A DNA stretch of 64,000 bases from Janibacter cremeus (GCF_013409205.1 NZ_JACCAE010000001.1:124001-188000), one strand, 5' to 3'; positions 1 to 8,755 are shown, numbered from the stretch's first letter. Translations and numbers: made by a program. The notes: generated by a model not told the origin, from the sequence alone.

Positions 1-1
1 T

Positions 2-1180
2 GATGCGACCACCGGTGGCGGCGAAGGGGTGGCCCGCGGCGAGCGAGGAGCCGTTGACGTTGAGCTTGTCGCGGTCGATCGAGCCCAGGGCGGAGTCGCG
101 CCCGAGCTTCTCGCGGCACCAGGACTCGTCCTCCCAGGCCTTCAGCGTGGAGAGCACGGTCGACGCGAAGGCCTCGTGGATCTCGTAGTAGTCGAAGTCC
201 TGCAGGGCCAGACCGTTGCGCTCGAGCATGCGCGGGATGGCGTAGGCCGGCGCCATGAGCAGGCCTTCGGCACCGTGGACGTAGTCCACCGCAGCGGACT
301 GGCCGTCGACGAACCAGGCGAGCGGGGTCAGGCCCTGCTCGGCGGCCCACTCCTCGGATCCGAGGAGGACGGTCGAGGCGCCGTCGGACAGCGGCGTGGA
401 GTTGCCGGCGGTCATGGTCGCGTCATCGCCCTTGCCGAAGACCGGCTTGAGCTTCGCGAGCTTCTCCATCGACGAGTCGGGACGCAGGTTCTGGTCACGC
501 GACTGCCCCATGAAGCTGGTCATGAGGTCGTCGTTGAAGCCCTCGTCATAGGCGCGGGCCATGTTCTGGTGGCTCTTGGCGGTCAGCTCGTCCTGCGCCT
601 CGCGGGTGATGCCCCACTTCTTGGCCGTGATGGCCATGTGGTCACCCATGGACAGGCCGGTCCGCGGCTCCGAGTTGCCGGGGAAGGCGATGCCCAGGTC
701 GGTCGGACGGATCGCGGCGATGGCCTTGAGCTGGTTGGCGGTCCCCTTCGCCCGGTTCGCCTTGAGCAGCTTGGTGCGCAGCTTCTCGCTGACGGTGATG
801 GGCGCGTCGGACGCGGTGTCGACACCACCGGCGATGCCGGACTCGATCTGACCGAGCTTGATCTTGTTGCTCACCAGGAGCGCGGCCTCCAGGCCCGTGC
901 CGCACGCCTGCTGGAGGTCGTAGGCCGACGTCGTCGGTGCGAGCGCTGAGCCCAGGACCGACTCACGGATGAGGTTGAAGTCGCGGGAGTGCTTGATGAC
1001 GGCACCGCCGGCGACCTCGTCGATGTGCTTGCCGCCGAGGTTGTACCGGGCGACGAGCCCGTCCAGGGCGGCGGTGAACATGTCCTGGTTGGACGCCTCG
1101 GCGTAGGGGCCGAACTGGCGCATGAAGGGGATGCGGTTGCCACCGAGGACAGCGGCACGGCGGGGCTGGTTGTTGGCCAC
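2..1180 (-). CDS. acetyl-CoA acetyltransferase (thiolase, FadI-like), C-terminus cut by window edge
   Basis: Catalyses thiolytic cleavage or condensation of (3-keto)acyl-CoA, the last step of beta-oxidation. Translation of the minus strand from GTG 1180 starts VANNQPRRAAVLGG; the acylated active-site Cys is at about residue 93 (DLQQACGTG) and the C-terminal catalytic motif NGSSLAAGHPFAATGG appears just before the edge, so only the last few dozen residues are missing. The GTG has an AGGAG about 8 nt upstream. The gene is divergent from a TetR regulator and shares a 121-nt promoter region with a long inverted repeat, so repression by that regulator is likely. The true frame is open for 393 codons. 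Which acyl chain it prefers cannot be read from sequence. Confidence 0.9.
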   Translation of the reverse strand, partial: MANNQPRRAAVLGGNRIPFMRQFGPYAEASNQDMFTAALDGLVARYNLGGKHIDEVAGGAVIKHSRDFNLIRESVLGSALAPTTSAYDLQQACGTGLEAALLVSNKIKLGQIESGIAGGVDTASDAPITVSEKLRTKLLKANRAKGTANQLKAIAAIRPTDLGIAFPGNSEPRTGLSMGDHMAITAKKWGITREAQDELTAKSHQNMARAYDEGFNDDLMTSFMGQSRDQNLRPDSSMEKLAKLKPVFGKGDDATMTAGNSTPLSDGASTVLLGSEEWAAEQGLTPLAWFVDGQSAAVDYVHGAEGLLMAPAYAIPRMLERNGLALQDFDYYEIHEAFASTVLSTLKAWEDESWCREKLGRDSALGSIDRDKLNVNGSSLAAGHPFAATGGRI

Positions 1181-1246
1181 TCCGGGTCTCCTGGTCGTGA
1201 GTTGGGTGTGTGTGCGATCCGCTCGTCGCCGAGGAATCCCACACGA

Positions 1247-1252
1247 ATTATA
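1247..1252 (-). promoter_or_regulatory. candidate -10 box of the thiolase gene
   Basis: On the minus strand this reads TATAAT, a perfect -10 hexamer, 66 nt upstream of the GTG. The matching -35 position (about 1270-1275, AGTACC) is weak and lies inside the inverted repeat at 1259-1295, so a protein bound there would cover the -35 and spacer. Inference from position only. Confidence 0.5.
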
Positions 1253-1258
1253 CGATAC

Positions 1259-1295
1259 GGACGGTAGCAGGTACTCGCAGTACCTGCTACCGTCC
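1259..1295. promoter_or_regulatory. perfect 17-bp inverted repeat, candidate TetR operator
   Basis: Two perfect 17-bp arms, GGACGGTAGCAGGTACT and its reverse complement, are separated by CGC. The site ends 6 nt before the GTG of the TetR gene and covers the -35/spacer area of the divergent thiolase promoter. TetR proteins bind such palindromes as dimers, so autoregulation plus control of the thiolase is the simplest reading. No second copy was noticed in the window. Confidence 0.75.
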
Positions 1296-1301
1296 TCCAG
1301 T

Positions 1302-1988
1302 GTGAGTACCACCACCGACGGACGCAGCGCCCGCTGGGAGGTCCACCGGCAACAGCGCCGCAAGGAGCTGGTCGAGTCGGCGATCCGGACCATCCGCAGC
1401 CGGGGCGCCACTGTCGGCATGGACGAGCTGGCCGCAGGTGCCGCGACCTCCAAGACGGTCTTCTACCGGCACTTCAGCGATCGTCACGGCCTGTACCAGG
1501 CCGTGGCCGATCGTGTGGACGAGCTGATCCTGCGCGACATCGGCACGGCGCTCGGCCAGGGCGTGGCGAAGGGGGTGAAGGGAGGCAGTCTCGACGCCTT
1601 CGAGGTGGACCCCCGCGCGGTGATCCGGGCTGCGATCGACGCCTACCTGATGTTGGTCGAGCGCGATCCTGAGCTCTACCGCTTCATCGTCTCCGCCCCG
1701 ATCGTCGGCAGCGGGAAGTCCGGCAACGCTGCCGAGGCCGTTGCAACGGCCACCGGCAAGATGGCGGGGCAGATCAGTGAGCTGATCTCGGCGGCCCTCG
1801 TCGACCGGGGCAATGACCCGGCTCCGGCCCGGCTGTGGGGACAGTCCCTCGTGGGGCTCGTCCGCGCCGGCGCCGACGCCTGGCTGGCCGGGTCGGCCGG
1901 CGACTTCACCCGCGAGCAGCTGACCGAGCAGCTGACCAACCTCGCGTGGTCGGGCATCAAGATCGCCTGGACGCGTCCGGCCACCTGA
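1302..1988 (+). CDS. TetR/AcrR family transcriptional regulator
   Basis: A 228-residue regulator with the TetR N-terminal HTH at about residues 25-70 (GMDELAAGAATSKTVFYRHF) followed by an all-helical ligand domain. The start is GTG 1302, immediately after the inverted repeat; an open frame upstream to 1122 runs through the divergent promoter and is not credible. No Shine-Dalgarno is obvious, so a leaderless or very short leader is possible. Divergence from the thiolase and the shared palindrome suggest it senses an acyl-CoA and represses the thiolase and itself; the ligand is unknown. Confidence 0.88.
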   Translation: MSTTTDGRSARWEVHRQQRRKELVESAIRTIRSRGATVGMDELAAGAATSKTVFYRHFSDRHGLYQAVADRVDELILRDIGTALGQGVAKGVKGGSLDAFEVDPRAVIRAAIDAYLMLVERDPELYRFIVSAPIVGSGKSGNAAEAVATATGKMAGQISELISAALVDRGNDPAPARLWGQSLVGLVRAGADAWLAGSAGDFTREQLTEQLTNLAWSGIKIAWTRPAT

Positions 1989-2047
1989 CCGCTTCCCACC
2001 CTTGACTCGCCTGCGGCACGTCGTCGGATGTGGGCTCGCGTCAGGAG

Positions 2048-2968
2048 TCAGCCATGGCGAGGCCGGACGGCCGGGTCACACTGGACCAGGTCGAGGGCGA
2101 AGTCGACATACCACTGGGCGATCTCCTCCGGCGTGGACGGGCCCGCACGCCGGTACCACTGCGGGATCGCCGTGCACAACGTCACGACGGCGCGAGCGGC
2201 CTCCTTCGGCTGCGGCGTGCGGAAGACCCCGGCCCGGCATGCCGCAACGGTCTCCGCATCGACTCGGGACTGCTCCTCCCTTCGCATCTCAGCGATGCGA
2301 CCTCGCGCCGGGGCGGCGAGGCTGCGCATCTCGGTGGCGCCGATGAATCCCAGCTCACGGCGATGGCTGTGGAAGAGCACTTGACACTCGACCAAATGGG
2401 CAAAACGGGTCCAGGGGTCGCTGGCCCCATGGCGGGCAGCAGACGTCCGCTGCTGGAGTTCGCCCATGGTCCGGTCGAGGATCGCGACGAGTAGCTGCTG
2501 CTTGCCCGCGTAGTAGTGGTAGAGGCCGGCCACCGACAGCCCTGCCCGCTCGGCGATCCCACGCATCGTGGAGCCGTGGTAGCCGAACTCCAGGAAGGAC
2601 GCCAGGGCACCCCGCAACGCCGGGTCGAGGTCGAGCGGTTCGAAGCGTCGCCACCCTCCGGCCCCGGCGAGCACCACCGGATCCACCAGCTGCTCCCACC
2701 GTCCATCCTGGATCGGCTCGGCGATCCCGGCAAGGAGTCGATCGGCGCGTACGCCGAGGACGTCGGCGAGGTCGACCACTCGCTCCGAGGACGTGCCGAC
2801 CCGGCCGTTCTCGATGGCGCTGAGCGTCCCGACGCTCACAGCGAGCTGCTGCGCGAGTTGCCGCGCACTCATCCCGCGCTCTCGCCGCACGTCTCGCACG
2901 GTCGCTCCGAGGACCACTCTGTGAACTGATGTTCCACCGCTGTCAGTCACGACGTCGACCTCACTCAC
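2048..2968 (-). CDS. double DNA-binding regulator: N-terminal XRE HTH fused to TetR domain
   Basis: A 306-residue protein from GTG 2968. Residues about 18-80 form an XRE/Cro-type HTH (MSARQLAQQLAVSVGTLSAIENG), and residues about 115-165 form a second, TetR-type HTH (GSTMRGIAERAGLSVAGLYHYY), followed by a TetR ligand-binding helical domain. XRE-TetR fusions occur in actinobacteria but are poorly characterised. It is divergent from the cyclase-ligase-kinase-ACAD genes, and two different palindromes lie in the 117-nt divergent region, so it probably controls that operon and itself. The longer open frame to 3250 runs into the cyclase gene and was rejected. Ligand unknown; an acyl-CoA or aromatic-CoA is plausible. 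Confidence 0.85.
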   Translation of the reverse strand: MSEVDVVTDSGGTSVHRVVLGATVRDVRRERGMSARQLAQQLAVSVGTLSAIENGRVGTSSERVVDLADVLGVRADRLLAGIAEPIQDGRWEQLVDPVVLAGAGGWRRFEPLDLDPALRGALASFLEFGYHGSTMRGIAERAGLSVAGLYHYYAGKQQLLVAILDRTMGELQQRTSAARHGASDPWTRFAHLVECQVLFHSHRRELGFIGATEMRSLAAPARGRIAEMRREEQSRVDAETVAACRAGVFRTPQPKEAARAVVTLCTAIPQWYRRAGPSTPEEIAQWYVDFALDLVQCDPAVRPRHG

Positions 2969-2971
2969 TAT

Positions 2972-3004
2972 TTCAGGATTCCTGAACAAGATTGTCGTTG
3001 ACAA
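2972..3004. promoter_or_regulatory. two adjacent palindromes in the divergent promoter of the XRE-TetR gene
   Basis: TTCAGGA-T-TCCTGAA (2972-2986) and TTGTC-GTT-GACAA (2992-3004) are both perfect and have centres 19 bp apart. The first lies 3 nt upstream of the regulator's GTG; the second contains TTGACA in plus and TTGTCA in minus orientation, resembling -35 elements. Two unlike palindromes beside a protein with two unlike HTH domains suggest one site for each, which is inference. Confidence 0.55.
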
Positions 3005-3085
3005 CAATAGCGGCCCAGAGCACGGTGGTCTTGTCACTGCCCGACCAAGTGATTGTTCTAGTTGCATCATGCTCAAGGAGGAGCC

Positions 3086-4042
3086 ATGACCGACACCGCA
3101 CCGTCCCTGACCGAACTGCTCAAGGACGCCCCGTCGAACTGGGGCAAGTGGGGCCCTGACGACGAGGTCGGTAGCCTGAACTACCTCGGACCGGAGCAGG
3201 TGATCGCCGCAGCCGGCCTCATCCGCAGCGGCAAGGTCTTCCCCATCCAACGGCTCATTGGTGATCCCAAGGGCGACCCGGTCTGGCCCAGCCGCAAACC
3301 CGCAGTGCGGACCCAGATCATGGACGAATCAACGTGGGACTCGGAAGACGCCCCGGCCTTCCCCGGTGGCCTGCACTACGCCGACGACAAGATCGAGGCC
3401 TTCCTGCAGGGCTCGACGCAGTACGACGCGCTCGGTCACGTCTGGTACGACGGCAAGCTCTGGAACGGCTACGACGCGCGGTCCACGGTCGGAGGGATGG
3501 ACAAGGCCAGCGTCGAGCCGATCGCGGACCGCGGGGTCGTCGGCCGGGCGGTGCTGCTCGACATGGCCCGCTTCCGGGACAAGGACTACCTGGACTCGGC
3601 CGAGACGTTCACCCACGAGGACCTCGTGGCGTGCGCCAAGCAGCAGGGCGTCGAGATCCGCAAGCGCGACATCCTGCTCATCCGAACGAACTACCTGCAG
3701 AAGTTCTTCGACGTCGGCGACGAGTTCTACGAGAACTTCTGCGAGCCGGGCCTGATCTACAGCCCGGAGCTGGTGCATTGGTTCGCGGACATGGAGATCC
3801 CGAACCTCGTGACGGACACCATCGCCAACGAGGTCACCACCGATCCGGAGACCGGGGTGGCGCTCACGCTCCACAACGCGCTCATGCGCAACTTGGGGGT
3901 CGCCTTCACCGAGATCGTCGACCTCGAGGAGCTGGCTGCCGACAGCGCCCAGGACGGCGTCTACGACGTGTTCTACGCCGCGGCGCCGCTCAAGGTCTCG
4001 CAGGGCAGTGGCTCGCCGGTGAATCCCCTCGTCATCAAGTGA
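3086..4042 (+). CDS. cyclase-family metal hydrolase (kynurenine formamidase-like)
   Basis: A 318-residue protein of the putative cyclase family (PF04199), which hydrolyses amides, lactones or related bonds with a bound divalent metal. The strong AAGGAGGAG ends 2-3 nt before ATG 3086, which fixes the start against an upstream ATG at 3062. The classical HGTHxDxxxH metal motif appears here as GSTQYDALGH, so the first histidine and the TH pair are altered while D and the last H are kept; this variant is seen in a subgroup of larger family members. The C-terminal half has the conserved WFADMEIPNLVTDTIANE stretch. It is followed after 7 nt by an acyl-CoA ligase, so it may open a ring or lactone before CoA activation. 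Substrate unknown. Confidence 0.8.
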   Translation: MTDTAPSLTELLKDAPSNWGKWGPDDEVGSLNYLGPEQVIAAAGLIRSGKVFPIQRLIGDPKGDPVWPSRKPAVRTQIMDESTWDSEDAPAFPGGLHYADDKIEAFLQGSTQYDALGHVWYDGKLWNGYDARSTVGGMDKASVEPIADRGVVGRAVLLDMARFRDKDYLDSAETFTHEDLVACAKQQGVEIRKRDILLIRTNYLQKFFDVGDEFYENFCEPGLIYSPELVHWFADMEIPNLVTDTIANEVTTDPETGVALTLHNALMRNLGVAFTEIVDLEELAADSAQDGVYDVFYAAAPLKVSQGSGSPVNPLVIK

Positions 4043-4049
4043 GGTCGTG

Positions 4050-5696
4050 ATGAGCGTCTATGACGAGAAGCCGTGGGTCGCGCTGTACGGCGATAAACCG
4101 GCCACCATTGCGCCCGAGTACGTCTCCGCCCTGGACATGTTCAGGGCGGGGTTGCTGGCCGACCCCGACGGTGAGGCCATCCGGTACTTCGACGGCGTGG
4201 TCAGTCGCCGCGAGCTCGAGGAGCAGAGCGACGCCTTGGCCAGCGGACTGCTTGCGGAAGGCTTCGTCGCCGGCGACCGTCTGGCGGTCTATCTCCAGAA
4301 CGTCCCCCAGTTCGTCGTCGCGATGCTCGCTGCCTGGAAGGCGGGCGGCATGCTCGTCTCGATCAACCCCATGAGCAGGGAGCGCGAACTGCACTACCTC
4401 CTCGACGACTCGGGAGCTTCCGTGCTCCTGTCGCTGGAGGGTTTGTACGACGGGGTCGCCCGCCACGTCGTTCCTGACTCACCGGTGCGGCTCGTCCTGA
4501 CGACGAGCGAGCTGGAGTACCAGACGGAGGCCGACCCGCGACTCTTCGGCGACACGACCCGCATCCGGCACGAGGGCACGACCGACTTGACCGAGTTCAT
4601 CGAACGTCACCGCGGGCAGGTGCCTCCACCGGTGACCCTCACAGCCCAGGACACGGCGTTCCTCACATACACGTCGGGGACCACCGGTCAGCCCAAGGGC
4701 GCGATGAACACCCACGGGAACGTCGTCTTCACCGCGATGATCTACCGCGATGGCGCGAGATTCGCACCGGGCGGCTCCGTGATGGCGGTGGCGCCGCTCT
4801 TCCACATCACGGGTCTCATCGGGCACATCGCCATCAGCATGCTGGCGCCGATGCCCTTGGTGCTCGCCTACCGTTTTGAGGCCGGTGTCGTCCTCGATGC
4901 GCTCGAGCGGCACCGCCCGACGTGCACGATCGGCGCGATCACCGCTCTCAATGCACTGCTCGACCATCCCGACTTCACAGCGGACCACTTCTCGTCCTTC
5001 GACTCGGTGTACTCGGGTGGAGCTGCCATCTCGCCCGCAGCCGAGCGTCGCTTCCGCGAGGCCACCGGCCACCAGGTGCACAACGCCTACGGCCTCACGG
5101 AGACGACGAGCCCCATGACCCTCACCCCCTTTGGTGCGGAATCACCGGTCGACCCGGCGTCAGGGGCTCTATCGGTGGGTGCCCCAGCTCAGTCGACGAC
5201 CGTGCGCATCATCGATGACGACGGCAGCGACGTATCCCTGGGGGAGATCGGCGAGATCGTCGCCGAAGGACCCCAGGTCGTCGCCGGGTACTGGCGCAAA
5301 CCAGAGGAGACCGCGGCATCGATCCCGGGCGGTGCACTGCGCAGTGGTGACGTCGGCTTCATGAACGAGGACGGTTGGGTCTTCATCGTCGACCGCAAGA
5401 AGGACATGATCAACGCATCCGGCTACAAGGTGTGGCCGCGCGAGGTCGAGGACGTACTCGCCGAGCATCCCGCGGTCCGTGAGGCTGCGGTCGTGGGCGT
5501 CCCGGACGAGAAGCGCGGAGAGACGGTCAAGGCTTTCGTCAGCCTGCGTGAAGGGCAGCACGTGGAGCCGGACGACCTCATCGCACACTGCCGGGAACGC
5601 ATGTCGGCGTACAAGTACCCCCGCCACCTGGAGATCATCGAGGACCTCCCGAAGACCGTCACCGGCAAGATCCTGCGCAGGCAGCTGCGTGGGTGA
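4050..5696 (+). CDS. AMP-forming acyl-CoA ligase
   Basis: A 548-residue member of the adenylate-forming superfamily that activates a carboxylic acid to acyl-AMP and then acyl-CoA. The phosphate-binding motif YTSGTTGQPKG is at about residues 207-217, the A5 motif NAYGLTET follows, and the C-terminal GYKVWPREVED hinge and the acyl-CoA synthetase lysine in PKTVTGKILRR are intact. ATG 4050 is preferred to the overlapping GTG 4047 because a GAGG lies at a workable distance. It sits 7 nt after the cyclase stop and 4 nt before the kinase start, so all are probably one transcript. Chain length and class of the acid cannot be told. Confidence 0.9.
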   Translation: MSVYDEKPWVALYGDKPATIAPEYVSALDMFRAGLLADPDGEAIRYFDGVVSRRELEEQSDALASGLLAEGFVAGDRLAVYLQNVPQFVVAMLAAWKAGGMLVSINPMSRERELHYLLDDSGASVLLSLEGLYDGVARHVVPDSPVRLVLTTSELEYQTEADPRLFGDTTRIRHEGTTDLTEFIERHRGQVPPPVTLTAQDTAFLTYTSGTTGQPKGAMNTHGNVVFTAMIYRDGARFAPGGSVMAVAPLFHITGLIGHIAISMLAPMPLVLAYRFEAGVVLDALERHRPTCTIGAITALNALLDHPDFTADHFSSFDSVYSGGAAISPAAERRFREATGHQVHNAYGLTETTSPMTLTPFGAESPVDPASGALSVGAPAQSTTVRIIDDDGSDVSLGEIGEIVAEGPQVVAGYWRKPEETAASIPGGALRSGDVGFMNEDGWVFIVDRKKDMINASGYKVWPREVEDVLAEHPAVREAAVVGVPDEKRGETVKAFVSLREGQHVEPDDLIAHCRERMSAYKYPRHLEIIEDLPKTVTGKILRRQLRG

Positions 5697-5700
5697 GTCG

Positions 5701-6741
5701 ATGCAGACCCGGGAGGGTGACCCCCCGGGTCTGCCTCTGGCGACCCTGGGCAGCATCCTCGCGGAGCGCGTCCCCGAGATCGATGGTGCTCGGCTACAGG
5801 CATCGCTGATCTCCGGGGGCCGCTCCAACCTCACCTACCTCCTCACCGACGGCACACGGCGGTGGGTTCTACGGCGTCCTCCCCTGGGAGCGATACTCGA
5901 GACGGCGCACGACATGGGTCGGGAGTACCGCATGATCGAGGCACTGCATCACTCCCGCGTTCCCGTACCCCGACCGGTGTACCTGTCACGTGCCCAGGAC
6001 GAGTCCGTGTTCGGTTCCGCCTTCTTCATCATGGGGTGTGCCGAAGGCGAGGTCCTGCGGGAGGAGCCGCAGCTCGCCGCCCTGACCGACCCCGAGGGAC
6101 TCTCCCGACGTCTCATGCGGTGCCTGGCAGACCTTCATGCGATTGATCCCCACGACGTGGGCCTCGGTGGCCTCGGCCGTCCCGACGGATATCTCGAACG
6201 GCAGATCGAGCGCTGGCTGCGGCAGGTGGCGACGATCGACTCCGCTCTCCACCTGCGGTTCGAGGACGTGGCAGCCTCCCTTCGCCACCGCGTGCCGACC
6301 ACCCAACGCGCCAGCCTCGTGCACGGTGACTACCGCCTCGACAACGTCGTGGTCGACACTGCACATGAGGTCGTGGCCGTGCTCGACTGGGAGATGGCCA
6401 CCCGGGGAGACCCGCTGGCCGACGTTGCCTCCGCACTCATCTGGTGGGACGGGATGCGCGGGCTCGACTCGCCCGTAGCCGCCCATCCCGGTGACATCCC
6501 CGGCTACCCGAGTCGTGAGGTCCTCGCGGCAGCCTATGCCCGCGAGAGCGATCTCGATCTCACCGACCTCGACTGGTACCTCGGGTTCGCGTTCTACAAG
6601 ATCGCGGCGATCTTCGAGGGGATCCGCCATCGGCACGACGAAGGCATGACCCTCGGCGCCGGCTTCGAGCGGATCGGACCGCTCGTCCCGCACCTGCTCG
6701 AATCCGCGGCCTCGACACTGTCCGGTTCGCACTCGTGCTGA
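5701..6741 (+). CDS. APH-fold phosphotransferase (ACAD10/LvaA-like kinase)
   Basis: A 346-residue aminoglycoside-phosphotransferase-fold kinase starting 4 nt after the ligase stop. The catalytic loop HGDYRLDN is at residues 208-215 and the metal-binding DWEMA follows, so the active site is complete. In bacteria this subfamily typically sits beside acyl-CoA dehydrogenases; LvaA of levulinate catabolism and the kinase half of mammalian ACAD10/11 phosphorylate the 4-hydroxyl of 4-hydroxyacyl-CoA, which the partner ACAD then processes. The adjacent ligase upstream and ACAD downstream fit this. Function by context and family, not proven. A reading frame extending upstream to 5479 overlaps the ligase and was rejected. 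Confidence 0.82.
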   Translation: MQTREGDPPGLPLATLGSILAERVPEIDGARLQASLISGGRSNLTYLLTDGTRRWVLRRPPLGAILETAHDMGREYRMIEALHHSRVPVPRPVYLSRAQDESVFGSAFFIMGCAEGEVLREEPQLAALTDPEGLSRRLMRCLADLHAIDPHDVGLGGLGRPDGYLERQIERWLRQVATIDSALHLRFEDVAASLRHRVPTTQRASLVHGDYRLDNVVVDTAHEVVAVLDWEMATRGDPLADVASALIWWDGMRGLDSPVAAHPGDIPGYPSREVLAAAYARESDLDLTDLDWYLGFAFYKIAAIFEGIRHRHDEGMTLGAGFERIGPLVPHLLESAASTLSGSHSC

Positions 6742-6817
6742 AGGAGACACCGGGAGTCACATCGCCGGTCGGAACCTGTCCTGTCCGCCCGTCACCGCCA
6801 TCTGCGACGATGCGGAC

Positions 6818-8755
6818 ATGGTCACTTCCGAGTCGCCCAAGGATCCCGCCGCCGATCAGATCAGGACCGTCCTGGACGGTCGCTGGGCAGATGTGCGGCA
6901 GCACCTTCGAGCAGACCCTGACTTCCCCGTGGCGGTACCCGCCCTCGAGCTCGGTCTGGATGAGCACCGCGCCCGGACCCTGGACGCGTGTCGGGCCCTG
7001 GCCGGCAGCGACTTCGTACTCGGCGCCGTCCCGCCGGAGCAGGGTGGGACCGGTGATCTCGGTGGCTCGATCACCGGGCTGGAGATGCTGGGGCACGGCG
7101 ACCTGTCGGTGATGATCAAGGCCGGGGTCCAGTTCGGCCTCTTCGGGGGCGCCATCTCCAACCTCGGCACCGCCCGCCACCACGATGCCCACCTGCAGGA
7201 CGCACTGCAGCTGGACCTGCCGGGTGCCTACGCGATGACCGAGACCGGCCACGGGTCGGACGTGCAGTCGTTGCTGACGACCGCGACGCACGACCCGGAG
7301 ACCGATGAGATCGTCATCCACTCCCCTTCGCCCGCGGCCCGCAAGGACTACATCGGGGGCGCCGCCCGTGACGCACGGATGGCAGCCGTCTTCGCCCAGC
7401 TGGTCGTCGCCGGCGAGGACCATGGCGTGCACTGCGTCCTCGTGCCGATCAGAGACGAGGAGGGGCGAGCGATGCCCGGCGTGACCATCACCGACTGCGG
7501 ACCCAAGATGGGCCTGCGCGGGGTGGACAACGGCCGCTTGATGTTCGACCAGGTCCGCGTGCCCCGGCAGAACCTGCTCAATCGGTACGGGGACATCGAC
7601 GACGAGGGAAACTACACCTCCCCCATCGAGAGCAAGAACCGTCGCTTCTTCACCATGCTCGGCACTCTGGTGCGCGGTCGGATCACTGTCGGTGCCGGGG
7701 CCGGGGCAGCCGCCCGCAGCGCCCTGGCGGTCGCCATCGAGTACGGCCTCCATCGCACCCAGTTCCACTACCCGGACGGCGAGCACGAGGTCGTGATCTT
7801 GGACTACCGCGGCCACCAGCGCAAGCTGCTCCCGCGGCTCGCTCGCTCCTATGCGCTTGCCCTGGCCCAGAACGCCATCATCGCCCGGATGCACGACATC
7901 GCCGTGGGCGCGGAGTCGAGCGAGAACGCCCAGCGCGAGCTCGAGGCTCGGGCTGCAGGGCTGAAGGCCGTGACGACCTGGCACGCGACCGACACCATCC
8001 AAGCCTGCCGCGAGGCATGCGGCGGCGCGGGGTACATGAGCGCGAACCGCTTCACCGACCTCAAGGCGGACACGGACGTCTTCGCCACCTTCGAGGGCGA
8101 CAACACCATCCTCCTGCAGCTGGTCGCCAAGGGGATGCTCACCAACTACCAGGCCGATTTCGCCGACCTGGACACCGCCGGCGCCATCCTCTTCGGCGCC
8201 AGGCAGCTGAGCACCTCGGTCATCGAGCACACCATCGGCGGCTCTCTCATCCAGCGCCTCCTCTCGGGCGCGCCCGGACGCGACGGTGACGACGCACTGC
8301 GTGACCGAGGTGGGCAGCTCGCGCTCTTCGAGGACCGGGAGTCCCACATGACCGAGACCCTGGCGATGAGGCTGCGACGGTCCGGGGATGACGGGAGTGA
8401 CTCGTTCAGGGTCTTCAACGACGCCCAGGACCACCTGCTCGAGGCCGCTCACGCCCACATGGACCGAGTGGTCCTCGAGGCGTTCGTCACCGCGCTCGAT
8501 GACGCCGCGCAGGGTCCCGGTCGGGATCTGCTGGAGAAGGTATGTGACCTCTTCGTCCTCAGCTCGGTCGAGGAGAATCGCGCGTGGTACCTCGAGCACG
8601 GTCGCCTCAGTGCCGGCCAGGCCAAGGGAGTCGTCGCGAGGGTCAACGAGCTGTGCGACGAACTGCGCCCCCACGCCAGCACCCTCGTCGATGCCTTCGG
8701 CATCCCCGACGAGTGGCTCACCACCGAGATGATGGACGACCTGGCGCAGTTCTGA
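6818..8755 (+). CDS. acyl-CoA oxidase/dehydrogenase family flavoenzyme
   Basis: A 645-residue FAD enzyme. Length and the motifs TGHGSDVQSL (about residue 139) and TFEGDNTILLQL (about 425) resemble acyl-CoA oxidases more than the 380-residue dehydrogenases. Domain order is N-terminal helical, central beta, C-terminal helical, plus a long C-terminal extension rich in charged residues. It removes two hydrogens from acyl-CoA; whether electrons go to O2 or ETF cannot be decided here. It follows the kinase after a 76-nt gap and probably acts on the ligase/kinase product. ATG 6818 is the first in-frame start and no strong Shine-Dalgarno is visible. Confidence 0.87.
   Translation: MVTSESPKDPAADQIRTVLDGRWADVRQHLRADPDFPVAVPALELGLDEHRARTLDACRALAGSDFVLGAVPPEQGGTGDLGGSITGLEMLGHGDLSVMIKAGVQFGLFGGAISNLGTARHHDAHLQDALQLDLPGAYAMTETGHGSDVQSLLTTATHDPETDEIVIHSPSPAARKDYIGGAARDARMAAVFAQLVVAGEDHGVHCVLVPIRDEEGRAMPGVTITDCGPKMGLRGVDNGRLMFDQVRVPRQNLLNRYGDIDDEGNYTSPIESKNRRFFTMLGTLVRGRITVGAGAGAAARSALAVAIEYGLHRTQFHYPDGEHEVVILDYRGHQRKLLPRLARSYALALAQNAIIARMHDIAVGAESSENAQRELEARAAGLKAVTTWHATDTIQACREACGGAGYMSANRFTDLKADTDVFATFEGDNTILLQLVAKGMLTNYQADFADLDTAGAILFGARQLSTSVIEHTIGGSLIQRLLSGAPGRDGDDALRDRGGQLALFEDRESHMTETLAMRLRRSGDDGSDSFRVFNDAQDHLLEAAHAHMDRVVLEAFVTALDDAAQGPGRDLLEKVCDLFVLSSVEENRAWYLEHGRLSAGQAKGVVARVNELCDELRPHASTLVDAFGIPDEWLTTEMMDDLAQF

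Noticed and set aside
29..949. 306-residue plus-strand open frame over the thiolase
   Set aside because: Antisense; the minus strand has intact catalytic motifs.
6560..8674. 704-residue minus-strand open frame over the ACAD gene
   Set aside because: Antisense shadow of a well-supported gene.
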